Assembly: GCF_019061365.1 (NCBI RefSeq)
Contig: NZ_JAHPPD010000001.1
Location: 23,449 to 87,448, forward strand
Length of the DNA stretch: 64,000 nucleotides
Direction of reading: 5' to 3'
Source of the DNA: Lentilactobacillus dabitei
GTDB lineage: Bacteria > Bacillota > Bacilli > Lactobacillales > Lactobacillaceae
The notes beneath the pieces were generated by a model, which was given only the letters and a program-made list of their open reading frames with translations, ran no database searches and was not told where the DNA came from. The stretch's first letter is position 1. Each line of letters opens with the position of its first letter. This document shows positions 28,708 through 42,138 of the stretch, piece by piece. Made by a program: the position numbers and the translations under genes.

Positions 28708-31287
28708 TTACTTAACAGGAACTTCCTTCATCACATAGGCCTCGATCACGTCGCCGACCTTGATATCGTTATAGTCCTTGATTGTTAAACCAAGTTCAAA
28801 TCCTTGTTTAACTTCATTCACATCATCTTTAAAGCGTTTCAGACTGTTCAATTCACCAGTGTAAACAACGACACCGTCCCGAATTAGACGAACCTTACTG
28901 TTCTTCTCAACAAAACCGTCAACAACCATTCCACCTGCAATTGTTCCGACTTTAGAAGCCTTAAAGATATCACGAACTTCAACTTGACCGGTAACTTCTT
29001 CCTTGTAAGTAGGAGCAAGCATCCCTTTCATAGCTGATTCCACCTCATCAATTGCATTGTAGATCACTTGATGAAGACGAATGTCAACGTGGTCACTTTC
29101 AGCTTGTGATTTAGCTTGAGGAGTTGGTCGAACATTAAAACCAATGATGATCGCATTACTTGCTTCAGCCAAAGCGACATCACTTTCATTAATCGCGCCA
29201 ACAGCCGCATGAATAATGTTAACTTTCACGCCTTTGACCTCAATCTTTTGAAGACTGTTAGAAAGTGCCTCAACGGAACCTTGAACGTCCGCTTTAATGA
29301 CAATGTCAACTTCCTTCATTTCCCCTTCCTTGAGGGAATCAAACAAGCTATCTAAGGTTACTCGGGTGGTCTTTCGACGCTCTTCAACTTGAGCTTCTTT
29401 AGCCCGTTCCTCACCAACTGAACGAGCGGTCTTTTCGTCCGCAAAGACGACGAATCGATCACCAGCTTCTGGCACGTCGTTTAGTCCGGTAATGGAAACT
29501 GGTGTAGCTGGGGTGGCCTTTTTCAGATCCCGTCCCCGTTCGTTCGTCATTGTCCGAACTCGACCGAAGGTATTACCAACAACAATTGGATCACCAACCC
29601 GCAACGTCCCTTGCTGAACAAGTAAGGTTGCAACTGGTCCTTGGCCTTGATCCAGTCGAGCTTCAATTACAGAACCTGCCCCTGGTTGATCAGGGTTGGC
29701 CTTCAATTCAAGCATTTCAGCTTCGAGAATGATCATATCAAGCAATTCATCAATATTCTTCCCAAACTTGGCAGAAATATTAACAAAAATAGTATTACCA
29801 CCATTATCTTCTGGGATAAGGCCATACTGCATCAATTGATCAGTCACGTGCTGTGGATTAGCATCCGGCTTATCAATTTTGTTAATGGCAACGATAATTG
29901 GTGTCTTAGCTGCCTTTGCATGGTTAATCGCTTCAATTGTTTGAGGCATCACCCCATCGTCGGCCGCAACCACCAAAACAGTGATATCGGTGATGTTAGC
30001 ACCACGGGCTCGCATTTCAGTAAATGCGGCATGCCCAGGGGTATCCAAGAAGGTGATCAAGTTATCGCCGTGGCGAACTTGGTAAGCACCAATTGCTTGA
30101 GTAATTCCACCAGCTTCGCCAGCAGTGATATGCGAATGACGCAAATGATCAAGTAAAGTGGTCTTACCATGATCAACGTGACCCATAATTGTCACAACGG
30201 CTGGGCGTGATACTTGATTATCCGTGTTGGCTTCTTCTTTTTCAAAGATTTTATCCAAGTTGGATAGATCTTGATGAACCTTTTCTTGAGCTTCAATTCC
30301 ATAATCAGCTGCGAGAATTTCAATTGTGTCCTTATCGAGTGATTGGTTTTGGTTAACCATCACACCAAGCATGAATAACTTTTTAACAATTTCAGCCGGC
30401 TCCCGATGCAAAATCTTACCAAGATCTTGAGCATTCATCCCATCTTGATATTCAAGCACCTTTGGTAATGGTCGTTCCTTACGTTCTGGAGCACCATGAT
30501 GTTCAACTTCACGCAACCGTTGATTCTTTTGCTTCCGTTGCTTTTTGTTGCGCTTCTTATTGAACTTTCTGGAACCGCCGCGATTGTTATTGTTATTACG
30601 GTTCAAACTGCCGCCAAATCGACCGCTTCCAGTATTTCGATGGGCATTATTTGAATGCGCATTGCCGCTGTTGTTGCTGGTCCGATTGTTAGACGATCTC
30701 GTGTTGGAAGCTGCAGGCCGAGATGTCCGCGTAGTGTTGTTACTGTTGTTATTACGATTGTTTGTATTATTATTACGTGAATTGCTATGGTTCTGGTTTT
30801 GATTGCGACTGTTTTGATTGCCGCCGTTATGATTCCCATTGTTGTTAGAGCTTGAGTGGTTCACGTTATTATTGCGATGCGTATCATTATGAGCCGCATT
30901 ACTAGTGTGCTGGGCTGAATTACTGTGATTTGTCCGGGCACTTTGATGTTGGTCACGAGAATTGTGATTACCATTTCTAGAATCACTATTCCGATTGTTT
31001 GGCCGACTTGCAGTGTGGCTTGAACTGCTGGTTGTCGAATGAGTTTCATTAGGCTTCTTGGCTACATGAGAAGTTGAATGTTGTGACTTGTTTTGTTGTG
31101 GTCTAGCAGAGTGACTAGTCGCACTTGCACCCTTGCTAAACATCTTTCTGATTTGCTTTTCTTGGTTATCATCAACGGTTGACATATGGTTTTTAATTGT
31201 AAATCCTTCTTTGTCAGCGCGATCGACGATTTGTTTACTGGAGACATTGAGTTCTTTAGCTAATTCATAAATCCGCTTTTTCCCCAT
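28708..31287 (-). CDS. infB: Translation initiation factor IF-2
   Basis: 859 residues. A short IF2N domain ([25 protein letters not shown]) is followed by a disordered linker of about 200 residues made almost only of Asn, Ser, His, Arg and Gly (about 55-240), then a basic patch and a second IF2N. The GTPase domain shows [33 protein letters not shown] and NKIDKP; domains II-IV follow. It brings initiator tRNA to the 30S subunit. It sits downstream of ylxQ with a four-base gap. Confidence 0.98.
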   Translation of the reverse strand: MGKKRIYELAKELNVSSKQIVDRADKEGFTIKNHMSTVDDNQEKQIRKMFSKGASATSHSARPQQNKSQHSTSHVAKKPNETHSTTSSSSHTASRPNNRNSDSRNGNHNSRDQHQSARTNHSNSAQHTSNAAHNDTHRNNNVNHSSSNNNGNHNGGNQNSRNQNQNHSNSRNNNTNNRNNNSNNTTRTSRPAASNTRSSNNRTSNNSGNAHSNNAHRNTGSGRFGGSLNRNNNNNRGGSRKFNKKRNKKQRKQKNQRLREVEHHGAPERKERPLPKVLEYQDGMNAQDLGKILHREPAEIVKKLFMLGVMVNQNQSLDKDTIEILAADYGIEAQEKVHQDLSNLDKIFEKEEANTDNQVSRPAVVTIMGHVDHGKTTLLDHLRHSHITAGEAGGITQAIGAYQVRHGDNLITFLDTPGHAAFTEMRARGANITDITVLVVAADDGVMPQTIEAINHAKAAKTPIIVAINKIDKPDANPQHVTDQLMQYGLIPEDNGGNTIFVNISAKFGKNIDELLDMIILEAEMLELKANPDQPGAGSVIEARLDQGQGPVATLLVQQGTLRVGDPIVVGNTFGRVRTMTNERGRDLKKATPATPVSITGLNDVPEAGDRFVVFADEKTARSVGEERAKEAQVEERRKTTRVTLDSLFDSLKEGEMKEVDIVIKADVQGSVEALSNSLQKIEVKGVKVNIIHAAVGAINESDVALAEASNAIIIGFNVRPTPQAKSQAESDHVDIRLHQVIYNAIDEVESAMKGMLAPTYKEEVTGQVEVRDIFKASKVGTIAGGMVVDGFVEKNSKVRLIRDGVVVYTGELNSLKRFKDDVNEVKQGFELGLTIKDYNDIKVGDVIEAYVMKEVPVK

Positions 31288-31291
31288 ATCA

Positions 31292-31609
31292 TCACTCTCC
31301 CTTATTGTTATCGGTTAATTCAACCAATTTTTTTGCCATACCCCGATCGGAAATTCCGATGATTGTACGTTTCATACCAATTGCATCACTCAACACTGCT
31401 TTAGTGTACATGGTATTGACGGGGACATGATAGTAATTAGACTTATCTGTAAATTTTTTTTGAGTTGCCTGGCCGGTATCTGAAGCGATAAACAGGAAAT
31501 GAACTTTGCCATTTCGAATTTCAGATAACAATTTATCTTGTCCAGAAACAATTTTGCTGGCTCTTCTGGCAATTCCAATAAAATTTAAAATTGCTTGCTT
31601 ATTGTCCAT
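31292..31609 (-). CDS. ylxQ: L7Ae-family ribosomal protein YlxQ
   Basis: 105 residues of the L7Ae/L30e/S12e fold ([25 protein letters not shown]), a K-turn RNA-binding protein encoded in nearly all Firmicute nusA-infB operons; its target is not settled. I start at ATG 31609, which overlaps the last codons of ylxR and gives the family start [13 protein letters not shown] frame reaching 15 codons further upstream lies inside ylxR and is unlikely to be used. Confidence 0.93.
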   Translation of the reverse strand: MDNKQAILNFIGIARRASKIVSGQDKLLSEIRNGKVHFLFIASDTGQATQKKFTDKSNYYHVPVNTMYTKAVLSDAIGMKRTIIGISDRGMAKKLVELTDNNKGE

Positions 31610-31898
31610 TCTCAAACAACTCTTTTCGAGCCTGTTTATGATCAACGTAGGCAATTAGTTCATCGTAGAAGTTTTCATCCAGTTTGGTGGAAAATACTTT
31701 TTCAAAAGTATGCTCTGACTTGGCCTTCTTCGCAATGTCTACATTGATGGAAATGTAAGCACCTCTACCGGATTTCTTACCAGTTTCATCAATGGAAACC
31801 TGACCATCTGAATCTCGGACAATCCGAACTAATTCTTTTTTAGGAGCCATTTCTCCAGTGACGATGTCTTTTCTCATTGGAATCTTTCGCTTTTTCAT
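31599..31898 (-). CDS. rnpM: YlxR / RnpM (RNase P modulator)
   Basis: 99 residues. The family core RKDIVTGEMAPKKELVRIVRD and the GKKSGRGAYIS motif are clear. The family binds RNA; recent work links it to RNase P in Bacillus. It overlaps the start of ylxQ by 11 bases and follows nusA by 18. Confidence 0.95.
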   Translation of the reverse strand: MKKRKIPMRKDIVTGEMAPKKELVRIVRDSDGQVSIDETGKKSGRGAYISINVDIAKKAKSEHTFEKVFSTKLDENFYDELIAYVDHKQARKELFENGQ

Positions 31899-31916
31899 AC
31901 AATCGCCTCCTAAAAA

Positions 31917-33119
31917 TTAGTCTTCATCAGATTGATCAGAATCCGGATCATTTGGATTTGTCACTGATGCTTCTGCAGAATCCTCGTCACTTGATGGGTC
32001 AACTGAATCATCGGTCGAATCGGTTGAATCATCGACCGGATCATCTGAATCATCAGCTGCAGCTTGGCGCTGGTCCATCAATTCTTTGGCTTCTGTTTCA
32101 GATTTAATATCAATCTTAAATCCAGTTAATTTAGCGGCCAACCGAGCATTTTGACCCTTCTTACCAATTGCTAGTGATAACTGATAATCCGGAACAATGA
32201 CCGTACATGCCCGATCATTATCCTCATCGAAGATCACATCAACCACTTCAGCAGGATTTAAAGCATTGGCAATATATGACGCATCGTCTTCATCCCATTC
32301 TACGATATCCATATTTTCGCCGTGCAGTTCATTCACAATTGTTTGCACCCGTTGTCCACGGGGGCCAACAGCCGTTCCGACTGGGTCGATATCGGAACTA
32401 TTCGAGCGAACAGCTACTTTAGCCCGATCCCCAGCCTCTCTTGCAATTGAAACAACCTCTACAGTACCATCATAAATCTCTGGGACTTCTTGTTCAAATA
32501 AACGTTTTAACATTCCAGAGGCAGTCCGGCTCACAAAGACTTGTGGGCCTTTGGTGGCATTCTCAACCTTCGTTACATAGACCTTAATCCGGTCCTGTGG
32601 CCGATACACTTCATTTGGCATCTGATCTTTGACACCCATAACGGCTTCCACTTTACCCAGGTTAACGTATACAAAACGCGTATCCTGACGTTCAACGGTT
32701 CCAGTGACCAATTCGTCCATGTATTTGGAGTACTCATCAAAGACGTTCTCTCGCTCAGCTTCACGAACCCGTTGCATGATCACTTGTTTTGCAGTCTGAG
32801 CGGCAATTCGACCAAAGTTCTTTGGCGTCACCTCAAACTTTATTTCATCGCCCAGTTCGTACCCCTTATTGATTTGAAGGGCGTCGTCCAAGGTCACTTG
32901 AAGTTGATCGTTCACAACGTCTTCCACAACGGTTTTAACAGAATAGACGTGCATTTCACCCTTTGTTTCATCGAAGTCAACCTCGACGTTCTGAGACTGA
33001 CCGTAGTTTCGCTTGTATGCAGAAACTAGGGCTGCTTTCAAGGCGTCGATCACAACCTCTTTCTTGATACCCTTCTCTTCTTCTAGTGCAGAAAGGGCAC
33101 CCAAAAGTTCTTTACTCAT
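31917..33119 (-). CDS. nusA: Transcription termination/antitermination factor NusA
   Basis: 400 residues: an N-terminal RNA polymerase-binding domain, S1 domain (about 135-200), then two KH domains (VGPRGQRVQTIVNELHGENMDIVEWDED; AIGKKGQNARLAAKLTGFKIDI). Instead of the two acidic repeats of E. coli, it ends in a disordered tail of about 50 residues of Asp, Ser, Glu and Pro. It controls pausing and intrinsic termination. Second gene of the rimP-nusA operon. Confidence 0.97.
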   Translation of the reverse strand: MSKELLGALSALEEEKGIKKEVVIDALKAALVSAYKRNYGQSQNVEVDFDETKGEMHVYSVKTVVEDVVNDQLQVTLDDALQINKGYELGDEIKFEVTPKNFGRIAAQTAKQVIMQRVREAERENVFDEYSKYMDELVTGTVERQDTRFVYVNLGKVEAVMGVKDQMPNEVYRPQDRIKVYVTKVENATKGPQVFVSRTASGMLKRLFEQEVPEIYDGTVEVVSIAREAGDRAKVAVRSNSSDIDPVGTAVGPRGQRVQTIVNELHGENMDIVEWDEDDASYIANALNPAEVVDVIFDEDNDRACTVIVPDYQLSLAIGKKGQNARLAAKLTGFKIDIKSETEAKELMDQRQAAADDSDDPVDDSTDSTDDSVDPSSDEDSAEASVTNPNDPDSDQSDED

Positions 33120-33137
33120 TTTTATTGTCTCCTTTAG

Positions 33138-33611
33138 CTAAAATTTAATCGCCAACCGCGCCTTAGCAACTAAATCACGGGGAACTTTCAAAGTTGGATT
33201 CTTGCCCCACTTGTCGTTTTCCATGATCAATTGATCGTCATCAACAGCTGTCAGTGTTCCTTCAAATGACTTGCTGCCATTTAAATTCTTATAAAGTGAC
33301 ACATTGATGTACTCGCCTATTGCCTGTTTAAGCTCTTCTTCATTACGAAGCGGCCGTTCTGCACCTGGCGATGATACTTCCAAGAAATAAGCTTGGGGTA
33401 TCGGATCTGGATCCAGGGCATCTAATTTTTCACTTAATTCATCACTCACGACAACACAATCGTCAATGGTGACGCCCCCGGGCTTATCAATATAAACCCG
33501 AAGGTACCAACCGCCTTTTTCTTTTACAAACTCAACATCGAATAAGTAAAATGAATGTTCATCTAAAATTGGTTTGACGACCTGCTTCACCGTTTCAACA
33601 ACATTGCTCAA
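33138..33611 (-). CDS. rimP: Ribosome maturation factor RimP
   Basis: 157 residues with the N-terminal alpha/beta domain (FDVEFVKEKGGWYLRVYIDKPGGVTIDDC) and the C-terminal Sm-like domain. The EVSSPGAERPL signature is present. It is required for 30S maturation. AGGAGG lies a little far (11-13 bases) from the ATG, with seven T between. First gene of the nusA-infB operon, behind a promoter and a terminator-like hairpin. Confidence 0.97.
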   Translation of the reverse strand: MSNVVETVKQVVKPILDEHSFYLFDVEFVKEKGGWYLRVYIDKPGGVTIDDCVVVSDELSEKLDALDPDPIPQAYFLEVSSPGAERPLRNEEELKQAIGEYINVSLYKNLNGSKSFEGTLTAVDDDQLIMENDKWGKNPTLKVPRDLVAKARLAIKF

Positions 33612-33637
33612 AAAAAGGCCTCCTAAAAATTATCCAT

Positions 33638-33665
33638 TAAAAAGAGCGAGCATTTCTGCTCACTC
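33638..33665 (-). terminator. Terminator hairpin in the rimP leader / after polC
   Basis: On the minus strand GAG-T-GAGCA-GAAA-TGCTC-G-CTC is followed by TTTTTAATGG. It can end polC transcripts (70 bases after the polC stop). Because a good promoter lies between the polC stop and the hairpin, it is also in the leader of rimP. Confidence 0.8.
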
Positions 33666-33688
33666 CTTGCAAGTTATTTTATAAATTA

Positions 33689-33717
33689 AGTATAACATAT
33701 CGCTGAAAATATTACAA
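33689..33717 (-). promoter_or_regulatory. Promoter upstream of rimP-nusA-infB
   Basis: On the minus strand TTGTAA (33712-33717) and TATACT (33689-33694) are spaced by 17 bases, a strong sigma-A type. The predicted start is about 17 bases before the terminator-like hairpin. Confidence 0.75.
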
Positions 33718-33735
33718 ACACGACTATTAACCACG

Positions 33736-36700
33736 TTACATCATATCAAAAAGGCTGAGCTGATTTTCATCAGGAAGACCATCCAATACATGATTTTCAG
33801 TCATAAAGTCAATCAAGGTTTTGGATACCTTCCCCCGTTTAGACAAGTCTTCCTTAGACAGGAATGGCTTATCTTCTCGAGCAGCCACAATCTGCTTGGC
33901 TACGTTGAGACCCAGACCCGGCACAGAGTTAAACGGGGCAATTAACGTATCTCCATCAATCAACCACTGGCTGGCATCCGATTTGCTTAGATCAACCATC
34001 TGAAATTGGTATCCACGTTCAAGCATCTCATTTGCAAGTTCCAGAACCGTTAACAAATTCTTTTCCTTGGTCGAAGCTTCCATCCCTTTATCATTAATCT
34101 GCCGCATTGCATTCTTAACAGCTTCTTTACCACGGCACATCGAAACAATGTCGAAGTCATCAGCCCGAACTGAGAAGTAGGCAGCATAGTAAATCATTGG
34201 GAAATAGACTTTGAAGTAAGCAATTCGAAGCGCCATTAGAATGTAAGCAGCCGCATGGGCTCGTGGGAACATGTACTTGATCTTTAGGCAGGATTGGATA
34301 TACCAGTCGGGAATTTTGGCTTTCTTCATTTCAGCTTGCCAATCATCTGGAATTCCCCGGCCATGACGAACGCTTTCCATGATCTGGAAGGATAATTCAG
34401 AATCCAGGCCCCAATTAATCAAATCAGTCATAATGTTATCCCGGCAGCCGATCACATTGGCAATCGTTGCCGTCCCGTTCTTGATCAATTCATCGGCATT
34501 GCCCATCCACACGTCAGTCCCGTGAGACAAACCAGAAATTTGAAGCAACTCTGAATAATTACTTGGATGAGTTTGTTCAAGCATCCCCCGAACAAACCGC
34601 GTCCCAAATTCCGGCACTCCCAGCGTTCCAGTCTTGGATTGGATCTGGTCCTCGGTTACGCCCAATACCTTAGGACTTGAAAAGATTGACATGACGCCAG
34701 GATCATCCATTGGAATTGTTTTTGGATTAATGCCAGATAAATCTTGAAGCATTCGAATCATCGTCGGATCATCATGACCCAGAATATCGATTTTTAAAAT
34801 ATTGTCATGAATCGAATGGAAATCAAAGTGGGTCGTTTTCCATGCAGCATCTTGGTCATCAGCGGGATATTGGATGGGCGTAAAGTCGTAAATATCCATA
34901 TAATCCGGCACAACGATAATCCCAGCCGGATGTTGCCCAGTTGTCCGCTTAACCCCGGTGGCGCCTTTTGCAAGCCGATCTTCTTCAGCTTGACGGTAAA
35001 CTTTACCCTTGTCCCGCTCATAGGCCTTCACGTATCCATAAGCAGTCTTATCAGCGACCGTCCCGATCGTTCCGGCACGGAATACGTTCTTCTCACCGAA
35101 CAGCACCTTAGTATAATTATGAGCGATTGGTTGATAGTCACCAGAGAAATTCAAATCAATATCTGGAACCTTATTTCCTGTGAATCCCAAGAAAGTTTCA
35201 AACGGAATATTGTGGCCATCGCCAATCATTAGGGTGCCGCATTCTGGACACTTTTTCCGAGGTAAATCATAGCCTGAACTATATTCGCCCTTTGTGAAGA
35301 ACTCTGTGTGGCGACAATTTGGGCAACGATAATGGGGTTGCAATGGATTTACTTCGGTAATTCCTGTCAGTGTCGCCACCAGACTTGAACCAACAGATCC
35401 TCGTGACCCAACCAAATACCCATCTTTGTTACTTTTGGCAACCAGTCGTTGAGCAATTAAATAAATAACGGAAAATCCGTTGCCGATGATACTTTTCAGC
35501 TCTTTATCCAAACGATCAGACACAATTTTAGGCAACGGATCACCATACCACTCGTGAGCAGTATTCATGGTCCGGGTTTTAATCTCGTCTTCGGCACCCT
35601 CCATTCGAGGCGTGTAGAGCTTATCTTTTAATGGATGGACATCATCAATCTCGTCGGCAATTTTATTTGTGTTGGTGACAACGATTTCTTCAGCCTTGTC
35701 CGCACCAAGAAAGCCAAAATCACCTAGCATTTCGTCGGTCGTCAAGAAATGCAAATCAGGCAGCTCCTGGCGATTCAGTGGATTGGCGCCACCTTGAGAA
35801 TTAATCAGAATTTTTCGATAAATATAGTCCTGCGGGTTGAGATAGTGGACATCTCCGGTAGCAACCACTGGTTTACCCAGTTCATCGCCAAGTTTCACAA
35901 TGTTAGAAATAATTTCCTCTAAGTTATCTTCATCAGCAATCAATCTAGATTCGATCAGTGGTGCATAAGCCCGTCTTGGCTGAACTTCAAGATAATCATA
36001 GAATCGGGCCTTTTGGCGAGCTTCATCCATCCCTTTTTGCATCATCGCAGTGAAAACTTCCCCTGATGAACAGGCAGATCCTACGATAATGCCGTCACGA
36101 TATTTCTCAAGTTGGCTCCGAGGAACCCGGGGGACCCGGTGGAAATATTGAACGTTGGAAAGTGAAACAATCTTAAACATATTCTTCAATCCAGCTTGAG
36201 TTTGGGCAAGCAAAATTGCGTGGGACGGGCGCGCGTGACGATAGGCGTCATTATCCGTCATATGCTCATTCAATTGGTCATGATAAACAATCCCATAACG
36301 CTTTTCCGCATCTTTTAAAAAGAGATAGTTCAAGTGACCAGTGGTTTCAGCATCATAGATTGCTCTATGGTGGTGCTCCAAGCTGACATCAAATTTCTTT
36401 GCTAAAGTGTTTAACCGATAACCCCGCAGGTTAGGGTACAAGAATCGGGCAAGTGTCAGCGTATCGATGATAGGATTGGCCATTTCGTGCATGCCATGGC
36501 GAACATAGCCTTTATTCATAAAGCCCATATCAAAAGTAACGTTATGGCCGACAACAATTGCATCGCCACAAAATTCTCTAAATAATTTGAAAACTTCTTC
36601 TTCGGATTTAGAACCGTGGACCATTTCATCGGTAATTGACGTCAAGTTTGTCGTCTGTTCCGAAAGATGAAAACCGGGATCGATGAACTCTTCAAATTGA

Positions 36701-38052
36701 TCGATCACATTACTATTTTTCATTTTAACAGCTGATAATTCAATGACCCGGTCATACATGGCAGACAATCCCGTTGTTTCGGTATCAAAAATAACGTACG
36801 TTGCATCAAGTAACGGAATATGCTGATCATTGTAAGTAATCGGGACACCATCATCAACCAAGTTAATTTCAACGCCATAAAGCATTTTAATATCATTTTT
36901 TTCGGCAGCATGAAAGGCATCTGGGAATCCTTGCACCGCGGCATGATCCGTGATTGCGATGGCTTTGTGCCCCCATTTTTTAGACTGCTTGGTAAAATCA
37001 GCGATGTTGTTTGTCGCATCCATTTGACTCATTGAGGTGTGGAGATGAAGTTCAACTCGCTTTTTATCATCAGGCGCACTGTCTTGACGGGAAACCGTTT
37101 TGACAGGATTAATGTCATAGGCATTAAGGGTTAACTCATGAGAATAATTGTCTTCTTGAACATTCCCACGGACTTTGACCCAATCGCCTTCGTTAACCCC
37201 TTCAAACAAGGCTTCTTCACCCTTATTAGAGAACTTCTTCACCTGAATAGAAGAGGTATAATCAGTTATTTTTAGCATTAGTAACTGACGACCAGAGCGC
37301 AATTCCCGAATTTCTTTGTTAAAGACATATCCGGAAACAACAATGGACCGCTCTTCTTCGGTAATCTCTTCCAACTGGGTGACCGGCAAATCATCCTTGA
37401 TTTTTCGGCCAATTAAACTTTTGGCTGAACCACCATGTTTTGGTTTAGCGGCATTGGTTTTTTGAATGGCTTCGTTGGCTTTTTTGACCAACTCAGCATT
37501 AGCCGCCTCATTTTTCTTCTTGAATGCCTGAATATTCTGTTGAGACAAGCTTTCATCAACGATTGTATGAATTGTAAAGTCGGGAAAACCAGCCTGTTGG
37601 TACATTTCTTCGATTGGTCCTAAGGCAGTATTGGTCATGAAATCCTTGACAATGTCATTTTCGGCAATGAATTCAATTCTCGAATCAACAATTGAAGGAT
37701 ATTTATCTTCACACAATTCCTTGATTAAAGGCGAAGTGACTCCACTGTTAACCACGACCCACTGCCAATATTGCCGAAGCAGTTGTTCATTGAAATTGTT
37801 GTTGGCCGCTGAAATATTAAGTGATACCTGGGCAATCTCGTCGAACGCGGACTTAAGGCGGGCATTGAAATCTGTGAAGACTTCAAATGGTAGAATTCGG
37901 GGCGTTGTGATGTCAAACTGCCAACGATTACTTTTCTGATGGACTTCCAAATGATCAATTTTGGCACCGTCGAAGTACGGCATTTGGCCGGCTTGCGACC
38001 ATTGAAGTTGTTGTAATAATTTATCAAATAATGCGTTCCGATCCAAACTCAC
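33736..38052 (-). CDS. polC: DNA polymerase III alpha subunit, PolC type
   Basis: 1438 residues, the Gram-positive replicative polymerase with built-in proofreading. Order: N-terminal domain, OB fold (about 235-320), PHP domain split around an inserted 3'-5' exonuclease ([20 protein letters not shown] and HNVTFDMGF), a zinc site (CPNCRHTEF with CPECG), then palm, thumb and fingers. The catalytic motif [12 protein letters not shown] is present. It starts with AGGAGG upstream and follows proS by 245 bases. Confidence 0.98.
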   Translation of the reverse strand: MSLDRNALFDKLLQQLQWSQAGQMPYFDGAKIDHLEVHQKSNRWQFDITTPRILPFEVFTDFNARLKSAFDEIAQVSLNISAANNNFNEQLLRQYWQWVVVNSGVTSPLIKELCEDKYPSIVDSRIEFIAENDIVKDFMTNTALGPIEEMYQQAGFPDFTIHTIVDESLSQQNIQAFKKKNEAANAELVKKANEAIQKTNAAKPKHGGSAKSLIGRKIKDDLPVTQLEEITEEERSIVVSGYVFNKEIRELRSGRQLLMLKITDYTSSIQVKKFSNKGEEALFEGVNEGDWVKVRGNVQEDNYSHELTLNAYDINPVKTVSRQDSAPDDKKRVELHLHTSMSQMDATNNIADFTKQSKKWGHKAIAITDHAAVQGFPDAFHAAEKNDIKMLYGVEINLVDDGVPITYNDQHIPLLDATYVIFDTETTGLSAMYDRVIELSAVKMKNSNVIDQFEEFIDPGFHLSEQTTNLTSITDEMVHGSKSEEEVFKLFREFCGDAIVVGHNVTFDMGFMNKGYVRHGMHEMANPIIDTLTLARFLYPNLRGYRLNTLAKKFDVSLEHHHRAIYDAETTGHLNYLFLKDAEKRYGIVYHDQLNEHMTDNDAYRHARPSHAILLAQTQAGLKNMFKIVSLSNVQYFHRVPRVPRSQLEKYRDGIIVGSACSSGEVFTAMMQKGMDEARQKARFYDYLEVQPRRAYAPLIESRLIADEDNLEEIISNIVKLGDELGKPVVATGDVHYLNPQDYIYRKILINSQGGANPLNRQELPDLHFLTTDEMLGDFGFLGADKAEEIVVTNTNKIADEIDDVHPLKDKLYTPRMEGAEDEIKTRTMNTAHEWYGDPLPKIVSDRLDKELKSIIGNGFSVIYLIAQRLVAKSNKDGYLVGSRGSVGSSLVATLTGITEVNPLQPHYRCPNCRHTEFFTKGEYSSGYDLPRKKCPECGTLMIGDGHNIPFETFLGFTGNKVPDIDLNFSGDYQPIAHNYTKVLFGEKNVFRAGTIGTVADKTAYGYVKAYERDKGKVYRQAEEDRLAKGATGVKRTTGQHPAGIIVVPDYMDIYDFTPIQYPADDQDAAWKTTHFDFHSIHDNILKIDILGHDDPTMIRMLQDLSGINPKTIPMDDPGVMSIFSSPKVLGVTEDQIQSKTGTLGVPEFGTRFVRGMLEQTHPSNYSELLQISGLSHGTDVWMGNADELIKNGTATIANVIGCRDNIMTDLINWGLDSELSFQIMESVRHGRGIPDDWQAEMKKAKIPDWYIQSCLKIKYMFPRAHAAAYILMALRIAYFKVYFPMIYYAAYFSVRADDFDIVSMCRGKEAVKNAMRQINDKGMEASTKEKNLLTVLELANEMLERGYQFQMVDLSKSDASQWLIDGDTLIAPFNSVPGLGLNVAKQIVAAREDKPFLSKEDLSKRGKVSKTLIDFMTENHVLDGLPDENQLSLFDMM

Positions 38053-38199
38053 GGCAGGTCCTCCTATAAGTGGTGAAAAAGACGATTGTCTTCTAAAATA
38101 TCAGCAATAGAAAAGACTTTTTGTCCTGTTGCTAATACTTAATGACAGAAAGTAGTCGCCCAAAATCACAATTTAGCAATCAAACAGTCAAACTTCCTC

Positions 38200-38248
38200 A
38201 AATAAAAGAGAAGACCAAGGACAAAACACAGCTTTGCCCCAGCCTCCT
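38200..38248 (-). terminator. Possible terminator after proS
   Basis: On the minus strand a GGCTGGGGCAAA arm faces TTTTGTCC.TGGTC with several G-T pairs, followed by TCTTTTATTTG. It is irregular. The rest of 38053-38297 holds the polC leader and perhaps a polC promoter that I cannot place firmly. Confidence 0.45.
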
Positions 38249-38297
38249 CAAATTGAACTGATGACAATCAGTTACATACTAGAAGGTATATACGAGA

Positions 38298-40037
<1,740 letters not shown>

Positions 40038-40041
40038 TTAA

Positions 40042-41316
40042 TTAATGTAAGAAGTAACGCTCGATATCATTCCAAGTTACGAGAATCATGAGTAACATTA
40101 AAAATGCAAACCCAATCAAGGTCACAACTGTTTCGGTTGTCTGAGAAACAGGTTTGCGACGAATAGCCTCGATGATGTTCAGAACTAACTTACCACCATC
40201 TAAACCTGGAATTGGAATGAGATTAATAATCGCCAAGTTGAGAGAGAGGAACGCCAAGAAATTCAAGACGCCACTCAATCCCATGGAAGCGGCCGTAGAA
40301 GTAGTTGCGAAAATTGCAACCGGACCACCAAGATCATTCAAACTAAAATGACCACTCACCATAGACCAAAGCGCCCCCAGCAAAGTTTTACCCATCGACC
40401 AGGTTTTCGTGAAGCCAGATAGGATTTTTGCTTTAAAACTGGTGTCCATGGACTGGGTAACCCCAATGAAACCACTCTTCTTGCCGTTGAGGGTTTGGGC
40501 TTTGGGTTTCATTGAAAGGGACTTATTCTGGCCATCACGATTGACAATAACTGAAATTTTTTTGTTTGGATTCGCACTAATTTGGACAGCCATCGCTTGC
40601 CAATCAGTCGTTTTGTGTCCATCAATCGACACGACCCGATCGCCTGATTTCATTCCCGCATCCCGCGCAACTGAATCATTTGGCATCACGTTGACTTTAT
40701 TACTGTTTGAGGCAACCCCACCTTGAACAAAACCAAGAATGGTATAAACCAAAATCGCCAAAATAAAGTTATTAAAGACTCCGGCAACATTCGTGAGCAT
40801 TCGCTTTGGTAAAGTTGCAGATTGGAATTGAACATCCCGCGGGGCAATTTGAAGCTCGGTGCCATCCGTTTCAATAATTGTCGCGTCATGATCAACAAGA
40901 TAGGACTTCACTTGCGACTCGTCCCCATTTTCGTATCCTTTAATATACAACCCAGTGTCTAAATCAGTATTAGTAACGGTCAATGGGATTCCTTGAAACA
41001 AGGAATGCTTGTTACTGGTATTAATGGATGTGACGACCCCTTGATCATTCAATTGAAGTGTGACTGGAGTTCCAGGCTTTAATTCCTCTTCACCATCATC
41101 GCCCTCGCCGGCCATGCGGACATAACCGCCAAGTGGCAACAATCTCAACGTAAACGTTGTGCTGTTTTTTCGGTAGTAGAACACTTTTGGCCCCATTCCA
41201 ACCGAAAACTCTCGAACAAGAATTCCCGAGCGCTTAGCAGTAATAAAATGGCCAAACTCGTGAAAGATCACCAGAATACCAAAAACGATTATGAAGACAA
41301 TAATTGTAGTTATCAA
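40042..41316 (-). CDS. rseP: Site-2 zinc metalloprotease RseP/RasP
   Basis: 424 residues. The HEFGH zinc motif (residues 19-23) is in the first membrane helix, a PDZ domain (NDSVARDAGMKSGDRVVSIDG) lies in the middle, and the third-ligand motif LNLIPIPGLDGGKL-like (INLIPIPGLDGGK) is in a C-terminal helix. It cleaves membrane-spanning segments of regulators and remnant signal peptides. The loop after the first helix is unusually long (about 45-165). Between cdsA and proS in one operon. Confidence 0.96.
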   Translation of the reverse strand: MITTIIVFIIVFGILVIFHEFGHFITAKRSGILVREFSVGMGPKVFYYRKNSTTFTLRLLPLGGYVRMAGEGDDGEEELKPGTPVTLQLNDQGVVTSINTSNKHSLFQGIPLTVTNTDLDTGLYIKGYENGDESQVKSYLVDHDATIIETDGTELQIAPRDVQFQSATLPKRMLTNVAGVFNNFILAILVYTILGFVQGGVASNSNKVNVMPNDSVARDAGMKSGDRVVSIDGHKTTDWQAMAVQISANPNKKISVIVNRDGQNKSLSMKPKAQTLNGKKSGFIGVTQSMDTSFKAKILSGFTKTWSMGKTLLGALWSMVSGHFSLNDLGGPVAIFATTSTAASMGLSGVLNFLAFLSLNLAIINLIPIPGLDGGKLVLNIIEAIRRKPVSQTTETVVTLIGFAFLMLLMILVTWNDIERYFLH

Positions 41317-41337
41317 GTGACTCTTTCCTCCTAAAAA

Positions 41338-42126
41338 CTAAATGATTCCGACTAAATGAAGCATTGGCAGGACAAACAATAGGCTGTCAAAGCGGTCTAA
41401 AATCCCACCATGCCCTGGAAGTATTTTACCAGAATCTTTCACCCCATAATAGCGCTTGAGTGCAGATTCAATCAAATCACCAAATTGACCCGCAATTGAA
41501 AGGAGAATTGTGATGATAATCATTTGCAATAGTGAATATCCAGAAATCGGGAAAAAGTAAATGTAAATTGAACAGATAATTGTCGCGGCAATCGATCCAT
41601 AAATTGAGCCTTCCCACGTTTTGTTGGGACTGATTCTCGGCGCCAATTTGTGTTTGCCAAACATTCGGCCAAAAATATAGGCACCACTATCAGTCGACCA
41701 AACGATAAATAAAGCATACAAGAGGACAGTCAACGAAACGGCTCGGGCCAGAATAAAGTAATGGAAGCCCATTCCGACATAGAGCATGCCCAATGCGATC
41801 ACACCAGCATCATCGAACGTGAATAAGTTTTTGCTGAAGACGGTCAATAACAACAGCATCAACACAAACAAGAAAAAAACGAAGTTCTGTTCTACCTTGG
41901 CAGGTAAAATTGCTGTCCAACTGTCCGGCAGGATCAGCACACTGACACCTAAATAAGCAATAATTGACTCGGCAGAAACCAGAATTCGCTTCTTCATGAT
42001 TAGGACTTCAGAAACTGCCACAACCCCTAATGCCATTGCAGCGATATCAACCCACACGCCGCCCAATATGATAATTGGAATAAAAATGATTAACGCAACT
42101 ACTGCTGTTATTACCCGTTGTCTCAC
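41338..42126 (-). CDS. cdsA: Phosphatidate cytidylyltransferase
   Basis: 262 residues, about seven or eight membrane helices, with the C-terminal signature SALKRYYGVKDSGKILPGHGGILDRFDSL. It makes CDP-diacylglycerol from phosphatidate and CTP for phospholipid synthesis. It follows uppS by 12 bases. Confidence 0.97.
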   Translation of the reverse strand: MRQRVITAVVALIIFIPIIILGGVWVDIAAMALGVVAVSEVLIMKKRILVSAESIIAYLGVSVLILPDSWTAILPAKVEQNFVFFLFVLMLLLLTVFSKNLFTFDDAGVIALGMLYVGMGFHYFILARAVSLTVLLYALFIVWSTDSGAYIFGRMFGKHKLAPRISPNKTWEGSIYGSIAATIICSIYIYFFPISGYSLLQMIIITILLSIAGQFGDLIESALKRYYGVKDSGKILPGHGGILDRFDSLLFVLPMLHLVGII

Positions 42127-42138
42127 AACTGTTCGCTC

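Noticed and set aside
30545..30802. Leu/Arg-rich frame and apparent short tandem repeats
   Set aside because: These arise from the Asn-codon-rich linker of infB; repeats are irregular and have no spacer pattern, so not a CRISPR array.
32541..33029. 162-codon plus-strand frame opposite nusA
   Set aside because: Shadow of nusA codon pattern; nothing supports expression.
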